Assembly: GCF_964026725.1 (NCBI RefSeq)
Contig: NZ_OZ034691.1
Span: 558,001 to 622,000 of the forward strand
DNA from: Wolbachia endosymbiont (group B) of Germaria angustata
GTDB lineage: Bacteria; Pseudomonadota; Alphaproteobacteria; Rickettsiales; Anaplasmataceae
DNA: 64,000 bases
Direction of reading: 5' to 3'
In this document: positions 18,352 through 30,145 of the stretch, piece by piece
Position numbering within the stretch: position 1 is the first letter of the stretch
Layout of the letters: every line of letters begins with the position of its first letter
Program-made: the position numbers and the translations under genes
The notes under the pieces: model-generated
Told to the model about the DNA's origin: nothing
The model's database searches: none
The model's input: the letters and a program-made list of their open reading frames with translations, nothing else

Positions 18352-19350
18352 ATGGAAAAAGAAGAGCTACAAATAGAAAAAATGCAACAAAGAGGAAGTA
18401 AATACTTATTACAAGAATTAATTGTATGTCAGTATTGTAAATACACTTATTATGGAATGAGTCATACTAAGGAAGGAAAAAGTTACTATTGTTGTTCCGG
18501 AATCCGTTTTGATGAATGTAACAGCAAATCAATATGCGCGGATATACTAGAAGAGGTAATATGGAAAGAAGCGAAGATGGTAAGAGAGCATATAACGAAG
18601 GAAAAGTGTGATTTATCAGAGGTAGATTGGGAGACTAAATTTAATATAATTAAAAAGTTAGTTCAGCGTATTGAAATTGATGACGATAATATACATATAG
18701 TCTTTCGATTAAAAGAACTCGCTCTCGAAAGACAAAAAGAAGATATTCAACCTTGTACCAGAATTATAAAGAATGTAGTGCTATCAAATGCAATAGGAAT
18801 GCATAAAGTTAGCAACGCCCTGGCTGCAATATCAGTTGCAGTGAAACTTGGAATTAGTGATGAAGAGATTAAAAAAGGTCTTTTGGAATTTAAAGGAGTA
18901 GCAAGGAGATTTTCATTAATTGCCGATATTAAAGGTGTTAAGTTAATTGAGGATTATGCTCACCACCCAAATGAAATACAGGCAACCCTGTCAGCAGCAC
19001 GTTTGACCACTAAAGGAAAGGTAACAGGAATTATCGAGCCGCTTCGTTTTGCTCGTATTCGTAATTTTTTTGATGAGTTCGTACGAATTTTCATGATGTT
19101 TGATTATGTAATTCTCACTCCTATCCACCCTCCAGAAGATAAGCCTATTTCTGGCTGTGGAATTGATGATATACAAAAAGCCTTGATCAGTAATGGGTTT
19201 AATGATGTGAAGATTATGAATGATGCTTTACTCATTTCACATTTTATTAGTAATTCGACAAGTTCAGGAGATGTAGTATTATTTATTGGTGCTGGTAGTA
19301 ATATAGCTAAACTAGCAAGAGAAGCTGCAAAGCTGCTGCTAGTAAAATAA
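18352..19350 (+). CDS. Chimera: serine-recombinase C-terminus fused in frame to the C-terminal half of MurC
   Basis: A 332-residue open frame from two unrelated sources. Residues 1 to about 137 are the zinc-ribbon end of a large serine recombinase of the prophage type ([20 protein letters not shown], then YYCCSG, ILEEVIW, and [20 protein letters not shown]). Residues from about 138 on are UDP-N-acetylmuramate-alanine ligase, C-terminal domains only ([58 protein letters not shown]). The catalytic domain of the recombinase and the Rossmann and ATP-binding (GTHGKT) domains of MurC are absent. It starts at ATG with a strong Shine-Dalgarno (gggagg) 9 bp after SURF1. It cannot ligate alanine alone. 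A second murC elsewhere or a split gene is expected. Confidence 0.88.
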   Translation: MEKEELQIEKMQQRGSKYLLQELIVCQYCKYTYYGMSHTKEGKSYYCCSGIRFDECNSKSICADILEEVIWKEAKMVREHITKEKCDLSEVDWETKFNIIKKLVQRIEIDDDNIHIVFRLKELALERQKEDIQPCTRIIKNVVLSNAIGMHKVSNALAAISVAVKLGISDEEIKKGLLEFKGVARRFSLIADIKGVKLIEDYAHHPNEIQATLSAARLTTKGKVTGIIEPLRFARIRNFFDEFVRIFMMFDYVILTPIHPPEDKPISGCGIDDIQKALISNGFNDVKIMNDALLISHFISNSTSSGDVVLFIGAGSNIAKLAREAAKLLLVK

Positions 19351-19387
19351 ACTTAAGCATTGGTGATTTATATGATAAAATTGTGTA

Positions 19388-19655
19388 GTAAGACTGGATC
19401 CCAGTGTCTAGGCAAACAACTGTACAGACATTGCGATATGGGGATAGCTTCCATTAAGAATGGTGTCATCCCAGTGCCCAGACGCTGGGATCCAGAAAAC
19501 TTAACTTTAAATAAGTGGCTGTATAATAAAAACTGGATTCCAGTGTCAAGCACTGGAATGACACCATCTGCTACTCAAATTATCTGTTTATCTGTAGGTT
19601 GCAATGTTCGTACACTGGAATGTTACAGCGCTGGGGTGACATTTCCCGAACGTGC
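19388..19655. repeat. Palindromic repeat cluster upstream of eno
   Basis: Fills most of the 335-bp gap between the chimera and eno. A first partial unit (actggatcccagtgtct, about 19392) is followed by a full module at 19462-19642: gtgtcatcccagtgcccaga, gctgggatccag, then actggattccagtgtcaagc, actggaatgacacc, then caatgttcgtacactgga and gctggggtgac. The module matches the one translated inside addB. Open frames across it are incidental. Confidence 0.85.
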
Positions 19656-19676
19656 ACACAATTGTGAATCTAGTAG

Positions 19677-21961
<2,285 letters not shown>

Positions 21962-22413
21962 ATTTTTTATTTGACAATCAAAGTCTGGATTCCAGTGGGT
22001 AATTTTCCACAGTTGTCTGCATTTTTTGTTCCACAACTTATCTTTTTTTCGGCTTATTTCACTTTTTACACTGTCTCTTACTTGCTTGAATTCAGTAAAT
22101 TCAATAGTTACACAAGCATTTGAGCAATTTTTATTAAGAATTAGGCATAGAATCCCCCATATTTATTAATAAAGAACAGAAAAAATGTAACGCACATGCG
22201 ACAGAGATTAAGCATATGTGTGCACCCATTTGCGCTGAAGAAGATACGCTACATTCTTTACTTAGTTTGATTATTTGATAGAAAAGTCTGCAGACGAAGA
22301 TAGATTTTGAGCTCTAAAAATACCTCTACTTTGATTATACTAAGATTAGATAAATAGGCGAAGTAATTTTTATATTAGTTTTTTAGTTGCCAATCAATTT
22401 GGAGTTCAATAAC
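21962..22413. other. Gene-free stretch before the tmRNA promoter
   Basis: About 450 bp between obgE and the ssrA promoter. A small remnant of the palindromic repeats (gtctggattccagtgggt) sits near 21981. The rest is AT-rich with no ORF or RNA fold I can recognise. Confidence 0.5.
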
Positions 22414-22442
22414 TTGACATTTATTCAATACTACTGTATAAT
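22414..22442 (+). promoter_or_regulatory. Consensus sigma-70 promoter of ssrA
   Basis: TTGACA (22414-22419), a 17-bp spacer, and TATAAT (22437-22442), a perfect match in both boxes and spacing. Transcription should start near 22449-22450, just upstream of the tmRNA acceptor piece. Confidence 0.88.
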
Positions 22443-22449
22443 AAACATG

Positions 22450-22745
22450 TGTATTTTTTATACACTATGGCAATAAAATTACCTTGTAATAGGTGTATTG
22501 GACCCGAGGGCAGTACTCGGCGCCTCCACCATATTTTTGATACGGGGGCGAATAAGGATCGACATGCATAGTAAAGATGGTAGCTTTGCTCGGTTAGATA
22601 CCACCGCTAAGAGTTCATAATTTAGATGCAAACGATAACTTTGCTGCCGAAGACAATGTTGCATTAGCTGCTTAATTTAGGCACTATAACTTCATTGCTA
22701 TAAGCACGGTTTAGGGAACGCCGGGTAACAGAAGTTCCCCCAAAC
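22450..22745 (+). ncRNA. ssrA: tmRNA, circularly permuted two-piece form
   Basis: Rescues stalled ribosomes and tags their products. The gene order is permuted, as known for alphaproteobacteria: the acceptor piece comes first, with T-arm CCGAG/CTCGG (22504-22508 with 22516-22520), the 3' acceptor strand CGCCTCC (22521-22527), A and an encoded CCA (22529-22531). A 12-nt intervening segment follows, then the coding piece beginning GGGGGCG (22544-22550), which pairs with CGCCTCC. The tag frame runs 22628-22675 and encodes ANDNFAAEDNVALAA then TAA. A stem GGGAAC/GTTCCC (22714-22719 with 22734-22739) is probably a 3' pseudoknot element. Outer ends are approximate. Confidence 0.93.
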
Positions 22746-22758
22746 ATGTAAGGGTTAT

Positions 22759-23187
22759 ATGGATAAAACAGATTATCAGAAGTCGCTTAGTTATGCTAAA
22801 TTTCAAGTTATCAAAAAGGCTTTGAATACTATATTAGATAATGTTTTTACTCCTCACTTAGAAATAGTATTTTTTACGCGCTTTAATGGTGTTGTCATAC
22901 CAGACTACTTGAAAGAATCATACCCTACTAAAATGCTTATTATATTACAGCATCAATTTTTTGGTCTAAAAGTTCTTGAAGATAAGTTTAGCGTCAGTTT
23001 GAGCTTTCGTGGAAAACAAGAACAAGTCACTGTACCGTTTTTTGCTATTAGTGAGTTTCATGATAAAATTTCAGGAGATACTTTAGTATTTAGCGTTGAT
23101 TCTGATAAAGAATACGAAAGTGAAAAATGTGCTGAAAAATCATCAAACGGTAGTATTATATCTATAGATCAACTTTACGATAAGTAG
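22759..23187 (+). CDS. sspB: SspB-family ClpXP adaptor protein
   Basis: Adaptor that binds the ssrA tag and hands tagged proteins to ClpXP. The 142-residue protein has the alphaproteobacterial SspB pattern: a PDYLKESYPTKMLIILQHQF block like the family's L-K-x-x-Y-P-x-x-M-x-I-x-L-Q-H-Q-F-W/F, then LKVLEDKFSVSLSFRGKQ and VPFFAISEFHDKIS. The C-terminal tail (about 115-142) is flexible and acidic, ending SIISIDQLYDK, the sort of tail SspB uses to dock ClpX. It starts about 15 bp after the tmRNA, so adaptor and tag are adjacent and probably co-expressed from the ssrA promoter. Confidence 0.9.
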   Translation: MDKTDYQKSLSYAKFQVIKKALNTILDNVFTPHLEIVFFTRFNGVVIPDYLKESYPTKMLIILQHQFFGLKVLEDKFSVSLSFRGKQEQVTVPFFAISEFHDKISGDTLVFSVDSDKEYESEKCAEKSSNGSIISIDQLYDK

Positions 23188-23677
23188 TTACTTCATTTTA
23201 TAAATAAAAAATATTGTATCTGTTCAGGATATCGACAAGACCATAGAGTAAAAGTGAGTTTATAACAAATGGTATCATTTGAGTAGCTGACATTGGCTTT
23301 CACATAAAAAACGTTGTAAAGCGCTTTCATGTTTACCAACTTAGTGCCAATCTGGATCCCAGTGTCTGGGCACTGGGATGACAACAAAGGGGCTACTTGA
23401 ACAGAGGCTATTTAGGTAACAAGAGGTGACAAGAAAAGAAGCGCTGGTTTCATACGTACCTGAACACTTATCCTGCATGTAATAAACATGATCAAAAAGC
23501 TATTCATACAGTACACATCTCTCCGTTAATTTATCAATAAGTTTTTTATCCACGTGGAATCAAAGGGTATAATATCTTATAGCTTATTGTTTACACCTAT
23601 TTCAGCATAAAAATTATTGTGGGGCTTGATTTTATACATATCACTACACATAATAGGTTTTAGTGTAAATTAGTAAT
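23188..23677. other. Gene-free stretch with one palindromic repeat
   Basis: About 490 bp. At 23352-23385 a repeat copy has arms CCCAGTG/CACTGGG around tctggg. A lone DnaA-box-like TTATCCACG occurs near 23547. Nothing else is recognised. Confidence 0.5.
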
Positions 23678-23956
23678 ATGCATCCAATCATATACTTACT
23701 TAACCTTTTACTTGATCTTTACAGCTTCGTTCTAATATGCTCAGTTGCTCTCGATTTGTTGATTAAATTGAATGTAGTTAACATGTATAATGAGATTGTA
23801 AGCAGCATAATGCAAACTTTAAACAGACTCACTTATCCTCCACTAAAGGTTATCAGAAGGTATATACAACCATTCAATGGATTAGATTTATCCGTGATGA
23901 TATTGATAATAGCAATTCACTTTGTAAAATATACAATTACTTATTACTTTAAGTAG
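23678..23956 (+). CDS. YggT family membrane protein
   Basis: A 92-residue inner-membrane protein with two helices (about 5-30 and 68-88) separated by the family's conserved stretch, here LNRLTYPPLKVIRRYIQPFNGLDLS, matching the YggT pattern of L-x-x-x-T-x-P-x-L-x-x-x-R-x-x-x-P-x-x-G-x-x-D-x-S. YggT proteins are linked to cell division or turgor in various bacteria, but their function is not settled. Its stop is directly followed by the ATG of ftsK (23956/23957), so the two are an operon. Confidence 0.9.
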   Translation: MHPIIYLLNLLLDLYSFVLICSVALDLLIKLNVVNMYNEIVSSIMQTLNRLTYPPLKVIRRYIQPFNGLDLSVMILIIAIHFVKYTITYYFK

Positions 23957-26068
23957 ATGTTAAAAAAACAGCTAAAATCAGCGATATACTTGTCACTATT
24001 AATGTATATATATATATCGGTTTTTAGCTATAATTATAAAGATCCATCCTTAAATACAGCTACAAATCAGGAAGTAACAAATTTGGGCGGAGTAGTAGGT
24101 TCATATTTAGCTGATATATTGGTTCAATTTCTTGGACTCGCTAGTATTACAATAGCTACAACCATAGTTTACTTTTTAATTTTCAGAGCATCATTGCTGA
24201 AAATTATCTACCTAACGTTAATTAATGTAGCAATATATGCTATATTGTCGCAACTTTCGCTTGGCATTACTGCTAGATACATGCACGGTGGAATAGTCGG
24301 TAATGCTCTAATTGACCACTGCCCATTTTACATATTCACAGTAGTAGCATCAATAGGTGTTGTAGGGTTGGTTGATTGGAAGAGAACAGTTTATTCTTTA
24401 CTTTTCCTATGCAAAAAAATAGCTTCCTTTTTTGCAAAGTTTCTGTTTTTCAGGTTACGTAAAACTACTGATTATTCAATAGCACCATTAGTAATAGAGG
24501 GAAAATATAGAACCACTAGACAACAACCAAAAGAAAGACAGAAAAAAGCTACCGAAGAGATTTTTAAACCACCTTCTAGCGAGTTTGAGTTTCCAAGCAT
24601 TCACTTACTTTCTAAAGTAGAAGAATCTATGCAGAGAAAACAGTTGAATGCATTAGAGAGCAATAAGAATTTATCTCTGCTCGAACAGGTGCTGAGTGAT
24701 TTTGGTGTGCAAGGAAAAATTATAAGTGTATGTTATGGACCGGTTGTGACTTTATACAAACTTGAACCACAAGCAGGTACAAAATCTGCAAGAGTGATTG
24801 GTCTTGCAGATGATATTGCACGTTCAATGAGTGCACTTTCTGCACGTATTTCAATAATTCGTGGACAAAATGCCATGGGAATAGAATTGCCAAACAAGGA
24901 GCGAGAGATTGTAATGCTGCGTGATTTACTTGAATCGCCAGAATACCAAAATGCAAACTTAAATCTTCCAATTGCGCTTGGCAAGGAAATAAGCGGAAAA
25001 CCAGTTATTGCAGATCTGACTAAAATGCCCCACTTGCTTGTTGCCGGAACTACAGGGTCAGGTAAGTCGGTTGCAATTAACACGATGATTCTGTCGCTTG
25101 TTTATCGACTAAGTCCTGATGAATGCAAGATGATAATGATCGATCCAAAAATGCTTGAGCTTTCAATATATGATGCAATACCGCATCTAATAACACCAGT
25201 GGTAACAGAGCCAAAAAAAGCTGTTATTGCTCTTAAGTGGATCGTGAAAGAGATGGAAAATCGCTATCGTATGATGTCATATTTAAATGTGCGGAATTTA
25301 ATAAACTATAATCAAAAAATTACAGAAGCGATGAATAGCGGAATAGAATTGGAACGTGTTGTACAGATTGGGTTTAACTCAACAACAGGTAAACCTTTGT
25401 TTGAAAAAATACCACTTAAAATGGAGACATTTCCGTATATTGTGGTGATTGTAGATGAAATGGCAGATTTAATGCTTGTTGCTGGCAAAGATATAGAATG
25501 CTCTATTCAACGTTTAGCTCAGATGGCTCGTGCTGCAGGAATACACATCATAATGGCAACACAACGCCCGTCTGTAGATGTGATAACAGGTGTGATAAAA
25601 GCAAACTTTCCAACGAGAATTAGTTTTGCTGTTACTTCTAAGATAGATAGCCGTACAATACTTGGTGAACAAGGAGCTGAACAATTGCTTGGTATGGGTG
25701 ATATGCTTTATATGGCTTCTGGTGGCAAGATTATTCGAGTTCACGGTCCATTTGTAAGTGATGATGAGGTGCAAAATATAGTTGATCATCTGAAAACGCA
25801 AGGTGAGCCAAACTACATGGAGGAAATCACTCGAGAAGATGAAAATTCTTTTGCGGAATCAGAAGGTGAAACAGATGATGAAGAAAATGACCTCTACAAT
25901 CAAGCAGTGGCCATTATTCAGAGAGATCAAAAGGTTTCAACTAGTTACATTCAAAGGCAACTTAGAATAGGCTATAACAGAGCTGCAAATATTGTTGAAA
26001 GAATGGAGAAAGAAGGTATTGTCAGTGCTCCGAGTTACTCAGGAAAGAGAGAGATATTGGTAGAATAA
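23957..26068 (+). CDS. ftsK: DNA translocase FtsK
   Basis: Septum-anchored hexameric motor that pumps the chromosome and helps dimer resolution and division. The 703-residue protein has four or more N-terminal membrane helices (about 8-25, 50-75, 78-100, 115-140), a short linker, then the alpha/beta motor: Walker A AGTTGSGKS (about 362-370), Walker B IVVIVDEMADLM, and ATQRPSVDVITG. The C-terminal gamma winged helix (about 640-703) has STSYIQRQLRIGYNRAANIV and GIVSAP, which in FtsK reads the KOPS motif. The linker is short compared with E. coli FtsK, as in other Rickettsiales. Cotranscribed with yggT. Confidence 0.95.
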   Translation: MLKKQLKSAIYLSLLMYIYISVFSYNYKDPSLNTATNQEVTNLGGVVGSYLADILVQFLGLASITIATTIVYFLIFRASLLKIIYLTLINVAIYAILSQLSLGITARYMHGGIVGNALIDHCPFYIFTVVASIGVVGLVDWKRTVYSLLFLCKKIASFFAKFLFFRLRKTTDYSIAPLVIEGKYRTTRQQPKERQKKATEEIFKPPSSEFEFPSIHLLSKVEESMQRKQLNALESNKNLSLLEQVLSDFGVQGKIISVCYGPVVTLYKLEPQAGTKSARVIGLADDIARSMSALSARISIIRGQNAMGIELPNKEREIVMLRDLLESPEYQNANLNLPIALGKEISGKPVIADLTKMPHLLVAGTTGSGKSVAINTMILSLVYRLSPDECKMIMIDPKMLELSIYDAIPHLITPVVTEPKKAVIALKWIVKEMENRYRMMSYLNVRNLINYNQKITEAMNSGIELERVVQIGFNSTTGKPLFEKIPLKMETFPYIVVIVDEMADLMLVAGKDIECSIQRLAQMARAAGIHIIMATQRPSVDVITGVIKANFPTRISFAVTSKIDSRTILGEQGAEQLLGMGDMLYMASGGKIIRVHGPFVSDDEVQNIVDHLKTQGEPNYMEEITREDENSFAESEGETDDEENDLYNQAVAIIQRDQKVSTSYIQRQLRIGYNRAANIVERMEKEGIVSAPSYSGKREILVE

Positions 26069-26114
26069 CCCTTAACTTAAACCAAAGAAAGTTATTTTAA
26101 GATCAATAGATCTC

Positions 26115-26185
26115 TTGCATAACTGGAATTCAAAAGTTCCAGCGCATGATCAGATATTTCTTATTGGATCCCAGTTGTATAGTGT
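26115..26185. repeat. Degraded palindromic repeat before the tandem-repeat membrane protein
   Basis: Reads cataactggaattcaaaagt, then ttggatcccagttg, worn relatives of the ctggaattccag/tggatcccag repeat family. No intact hairpin remains. Confidence 0.5.
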
Positions 26186-26249
26186 TTAATACTAAATTAA
26201 CTACTAAAAACGTACAATAGTAATATATTAATTAGCTAGGGGGTTAAAA

Positions 26250-26825
26250 ATGGGTATAACCAAATTTGTATTCGGTTTTGATAAATCGGATGTAACAGCA
26301 TTGCAGGAAAGTCAAAATATTGATGCTAAAAAGTTTCAAGAAGTATTTAGCGCATTAAAAGAATGGCAAGAAGCTCAAAAGATAGATGCTAAACAGTTTG
26401 AAGAGGTATTTAGTGCATTAAAAGAGTGGCAAGAAGCTCAAAAGATAGATGTTGAGCAGTTTGGAAAAGTTTTTAGTGCATTAAAAGACAAGGTTGGTAC
26501 TAAGCAGTTTGAAGATGTACGAAAAATCGTACTAGGGGACGAGGAAAACCCAAGACTATCTAAAACAGTATCTGATCACACGGGACAAATTGCAGATTTG
26601 ACAGAAACAGTAGCAGATCAAGAAAAAACACTACTAATTTGTGCCATAGTCAGTGCTGTTGCTGCAATAGCAGTAACTAGTTTCGTTGCATTCTGTATTT
26701 ATCAAGGAGTTAAGCTTGATAGGGAAAAGAAAAACGACTCATCTAAAGATACACCAACAAATGAGAAGTTTAGTGTCGATAGTGCTGAAAAACTGAAGGA
26801 TAACTTACAGCAAGGAAGAGTGTAA
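26250..26825 (+). CDS. Tandem-repeat, single-span membrane protein of unknown function
   Basis: A 191-residue protein. Residues about 18-85 hold three close copies of a 21-residue unit (approximately QKIDAKQFEEVFSALKEWQEA), amphipathic and probably helical. After a short linker and a QIADLTETVADQEKT helix comes one strong membrane helix (about 127-152, AIVSAVAAIAVTSFVAFCIYQGV) and a charged tail. The start is set by a Shine-Dalgarno aggggg before ATG 26250. I do not recognise a family. The layout (repeat coiled coil, one anchor, short tail) suggests it presents a helical rod at the membrane. Confidence 0.7.
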   Translation: MGITKFVFGFDKSDVTALQESQNIDAKKFQEVFSALKEWQEAQKIDAKQFEEVFSALKEWQEAQKIDVEQFGKVFSALKDKVGTKQFEDVRKIVLGDEENPRLSKTVSDHTGQIADLTETVADQEKTLLICAIVSAVAAIAVTSFVAFCIYQGVKLDREKKNDSSKDTPTNEKFSVDSAEKLKDNLQQGRV

Positions 26826-26840
26826 TGCTCTTCTTGAAAG

Positions 26841-26865
26841 GGTGTTACGTAAAATTTGTAACACC
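26841..26865 (+). terminator. Hairpin after the tandem-repeat protein
   Basis: Perfect 8-bp stem GGTGTTAC/GTAACACC with a 9-nt loop, 15 bp past the stop codon. The following ttaaactttcttt is only weakly U-rich, so termination efficiency is uncertain. Confidence 0.5.
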
Positions 26866-27001
26866 TTAAACTTTCTTTAGATTTTGCAGGTTTTGGTAGT
26901 AAATTTTTTAGAAAGATGTTTGTATTATAAAGTTGGTAGAGATTCTGATTTACTTGAAGTTTGTTAATTGGTATCTTTTAAGGTACAATATTCACTATAG
27001 T

Positions 27002-27640
27002 ATGCTTAAGATCTTTTCTAAAGTTTTATTTATATTAATACTTTTGGTTTCTAGTTTCTTTACTGTACATAATGTTGAAGCGAAGTCTAAGGTAAAGTTC
27101 AGTAAGAGGTACATACCTCCTGGTAACCCTGATGGTGCAAACTTTCATGCAGACGAGGATTTTGCTGAGTCATATAAACTGTATGAGAAGCGTAGGGAGC
27201 TCCTCAAGAAAAAAAAGTTACAAGATCTAGCTATAAATAAAGAAGATCTAATCAAAAAATTAAAAGAAAAAAAAATTGCTAGCCTTGATAACGAGCCAAA
27301 CAACGTGGGAGCTTGCATAGTTGAAGATGGGGAGGATGCTATGATCAATCAGCATGGTATTAATCTTGCACGTTTAAAGGGTGCTGTATTTATAGATCAA
27401 GAGCCAGTTTCTCAGTATGAAAGTAAGCAGCATAAAAGTGAACAACAAAAAGGGAAAAAAGTTACTTCAACACGAGAAAAAAAAGTTTCCCCTATAAATG
27501 TTACTATAAAAGAAAGTCCATCAAGAAGAACGTGCTCTCATGATTCTATTACTGATCTAAATAGAACACCACAGCATAGTTTAAATGGTTCAAGTTCATT
27601 TGGCAGTGTAGTTGACACAGTAAAACAGTGTCACGATTAA
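27002..27640 (+). CDS. Exported protein with signal peptide, unknown function
   Basis: The frame is open from 26933, but ATG 27002 gives a proper signal peptide ([20 protein letters not shown], cleavage likely after VEA near residue 28), so I choose it (212 residues). The mature part is Lys/Ser-rich: a region with repeated [24 protein letters not shown] helices (about 65-95), a short folded-looking stretch around [20 protein letters not shown], and a disordered C-terminus. No family is recognised. It is probably periplasmic or secreted. It is 4 bp from ispG and may be cotranscribed with it. Confidence 0.65.
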   Translation: MLKIFSKVLFILILLVSSFFTVHNVEAKSKVKFSKRYIPPGNPDGANFHADEDFAESYKLYEKRRELLKKKKLQDLAINKEDLIKKLKEKKIASLDNEPNNVGACIVEDGEDAMINQHGINLARLKGAVFIDQEPVSQYESKQHKSEQQKGKKVTSTREKKVSPINVTIKESPSRRTCSHDSITDLNRTPQHSLNGSSSFGSVVDTVKQCHD

Positions 27641-27644
27641 TAAT

Positions 27645-28925
27645 ATGCTAGATAGAGACCTGACATTGAGTGATGATGCATATGAGTCATCGCCGGTTTC
27701 CAGGCATAAAACTCATACTGTAAAAGTTGGACAAGTGAAGATAGGTGGAAATAATCCTATAGTTGTTCAATCCATGGCACTTGGTGCACATATAGATTCT
27801 GACAACATAAAAAGCAGTGCTCAGAAATATGCAAAAGAAGTAATAGAACTAGCGCATGCAGGTTCAGAATTGGTGCGAATTGCTTTGAACTCAGAGGAAG
27901 TAGCAAAAGCAATACCTTATATAGTAGAGGAAATAAATAAAGAAGGCTTTGATGGTAAGATATTAGTAGGCTGTGGACAATATGAGCTCTACAGGCTGAT
28001 TCAGGATTATCCAGACAACATTAAAATTCTGGGTAAAATTAGGATAAATCCAGGTAATATAGGCTTTGGTGATAAACGTGATGAAAAATTTGAAAAAATT
28101 ATAGAGTATGCAATAACGCATGATCTTCCTGTCAGAATTGGAGTAAATTGGGGTAGTCTTGATAAGTACCTTTCACAAAAATTAATGGATGAAAACTCCT
28201 TGTCTAGTAATCCAAAAACTTCTGATGTTATATTACGTAAGACGCTTGTAATGTCTGCTCTTGGTAGTGCAAAAAAAGCTGAAAAGATTGGCCTTAATGC
28301 AGAGAAAATAATCATTTCATGTAAAGTCAGCAGAGTGCAAGATTTAATTTTAGTTTATACGGCACTTGCAAAATCTTCCAATTATGCGCTGCATTTGGGT
28401 TTAACCGAAGCTGGCATGGGTAACAAAGGCGTAGTAAATACCACAGCAGGGCTTACTTATTTATTGCAAAATGGTATTGGAGACACTATCCGGGCTTCTT
28501 TAACTCAGCGCCCTGGTGAATCACGCACTAATGAGGTGGTAGTATGTCAGGAAATACTGCAGTCTATAGGTTTGCGCTACTTTAACCCTCAGGTGAGTTC
28601 ATGTCCTGGTTGTGGACGCACAAGTAGCGATCGTTTTCGTATATTAACTAAGGAAGTAAATGGCTATATAAAAACTCATATGCCGGCATGGAAGAAAAAG
28701 AATCTTGGTGTAGAGTATATGAACGTTGCTGTTATGGGATGCATAGTAAATGGTCCTGGAGAGAGCAAACATGCAAATCTGGGGATCAGCCTGCCTGGAT
28801 ACGGAGAAAAACCTGTTTCAGCAGTCTACAAAGACGGCAAATATTTCAAAACTTTACAAGGTGATAATATTTTTAAAGAATTTAAGGAAATTATTAGTGA
28901 TTATGTGGAGAAGCATTACACATAA
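27645..28925 (+). CDS. ispG: 4-hydroxy-3-methylbut-2-enyl diphosphate synthase (flavodoxin/ferredoxin)
   Basis: Iron-sulfur enzyme of the MEP isoprenoid pathway, making HMBPP from MEcPP. The 426-residue protein has the TIM barrel ([20 protein letters not shown] at the N-terminus, [28 protein letters not shown]) and the cluster-binding domain with CPGCGRT (about 319) and GCIVNGPGE (about 366), supplying three Cys and a Glu for the [4Fe-4S] centre. It is longer than E. coli IspG (372), with an insert of the type seen in other alphaproteobacterial and chlamydial forms. ispE of the same pathway lies at 47 kb. Confidence 0.96.
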   Translation: MLDRDLTLSDDAYESSPVSRHKTHTVKVGQVKIGGNNPIVVQSMALGAHIDSDNIKSSAQKYAKEVIELAHAGSELVRIALNSEEVAKAIPYIVEEINKEGFDGKILVGCGQYELYRLIQDYPDNIKILGKIRINPGNIGFGDKRDEKFEKIIEYAITHDLPVRIGVNWGSLDKYLSQKLMDENSLSSNPKTSDVILRKTLVMSALGSAKKAEKIGLNAEKIIISCKVSRVQDLILVYTALAKSSNYALHLGLTEAGMGNKGVVNTTAGLTYLLQNGIGDTIRASLTQRPGESRTNEVVVCQEILQSIGLRYFNPQVSSCPGCGRTSSDRFRILTKEVNGYIKTHMPAWKKKNLGVEYMNVAVMGCIVNGPGESKHANLGISLPGYGEKPVSAVYKDGKYFKTLQGDNIFKEFKEIISDYVEKHYT

Positions 28926-29182
28926 GCCTTTCACAAGTTTGTACTTAGACTACATTCTGTTTAGTGAACGTCAAATGAGACAATAAAGAACGTAAATTTA
29001 AAAAATAGATAATAGCTAATAGGGTTTCTTTTGCCTTTTTTTATATGGTAAATTTCTTAATATTTAGATTGGCCCGGAGTAGTATAGAGATGTTATTCCA
29101 GTATCAAGGACTGAAGTTTCCTGATCTACAATATTTGTACAGTTATGAAATAGATGCAATTTTGACATAAAAGCTTTACTTT

Positions 29183-30145
29183 TTGAAATTTTGGGTTACG
29201 TTTAATTTAACATATTTCAGTGGGGAATTTATTGTAAGTAGAAAGAAAGCTTTAAAAATATTAGGTTTTGAATCAAGCGATGCGCCCAGTGAACAAGAAA
29301 TTAAATCAGCGTATAGAAAATTAGCCTTAAAATATCATCCTGATAAACATTCAGAAGCTGCAAAGAAACAAAATGAGGAGAAATTTAAAAAGCTAGGTAA
29401 TGCATATGAATTTCTCACTAAGGAAAATATAGAAGGGGTTAAAAATCTAACTGACGAAAATTTAAATGAAATTAATTCGCCTGGAGATTTGAGGTTTTAC
29501 TTAAGTAGGGCTCTATATAATCAGGATATAAAGTTTCTTGAAAAGCTTTTTTCCAAATTCAAAAGCAGTAAAGATGGAAGATTTGGTGATTACATCAATG
29601 AAGAACTTATTTGTATTTACTTTCCATTATCTATTGCTTTAATGCAAGCTAAAGATTCAAGAAATTATAGTATTTTGAAACTTCTTTTAGAAAATGGTGC
29701 TGATCCTAATATAAAGCTATTACATAATGAAGCTTCGTTATACTATTATATGGTTCTCGACGACAGCAGAATTGTAGAGTTATTGTTACAATATGGTGCT
29801 GATCCTAATATGGTAGATAGAAATGGTAAAAATCCGTTGTTTGAAGCGTTTTTGTTTGATGATGATCATACTATGGAAATACTTTTGAAATATGGTGCTA
29901 ATCCTAATATGTTAGATGAAAATGGTCGAGGTCCATTATATCAAGCAATCAATTGTGACAACGATAAACGCGAAAAATATTTAGAGTTGCTTCTAAAGTA
30001 TGGTGCAGATCCTAATCAGAAGGTTAATGGCTCCAGAGTTATAGAGTGTGCTCCATATTTCACTAATAATGGTGTAATGAATTTGATTAAAACGCTTACT
30101 CTGCCATACGGTAGCAATGATAAAGTTAAAGGGTTGATGGCTTAA
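29183..30145 (+). CDS. J-domain/ankyrin protein truncated by a stop codon
   Basis: A 320-residue protein joining a J domain (about 22-80, [15 protein letters not shown] with HPD) to ankyrin-type repeats (about 150-300: LLLENGADPNIK, LLLQYGADPNMVDRNGKNPL, ILLKYGANPNMLDENGRGPL, LLLKYGADPNQ). J domains recruit DnaK, so it may couple Hsp70 to an ankyrin-bound partner. The start is uncertain: TTG 29183 is the first in frame and a later one may be used. After the TAA at 30143 the same frame continues for 83 codons encoding a two-helix hydrophobic tail, so the gene probably once encoded about 404 residues. The gene at 40 kb has the same J-ankyrin-membrane layout. Confidence 0.78.
   Translation: MKFWVTFNLTYFSGEFIVSRKKALKILGFESSDAPSEQEIKSAYRKLALKYHPDKHSEAAKKQNEEKFKKLGNAYEFLTKENIEGVKNLTDENLNEINSPGDLRFYLSRALYNQDIKFLEKLFSKFKSSKDGRFGDYINEELICIYFPLSIALMQAKDSRNYSILKLLLENGADPNIKLLHNEASLYYYMVLDDSRIVELLLQYGADPNMVDRNGKNPLFEAFLFDDDHTMEILLKYGANPNMLDENGRGPLYQAINCDNDKREKYLELLLKYGADPNQKVNGSRVIECAPYFTNNGVMNLIKTLTLPYGSNDKVKGLMA

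Noticed and set aside
23193..23387. A 64-residue minus-strand ORF downstream of sspB
   Set aside because: It lies over a palindromic repeat copy, with no start signal and no protein-like composition.
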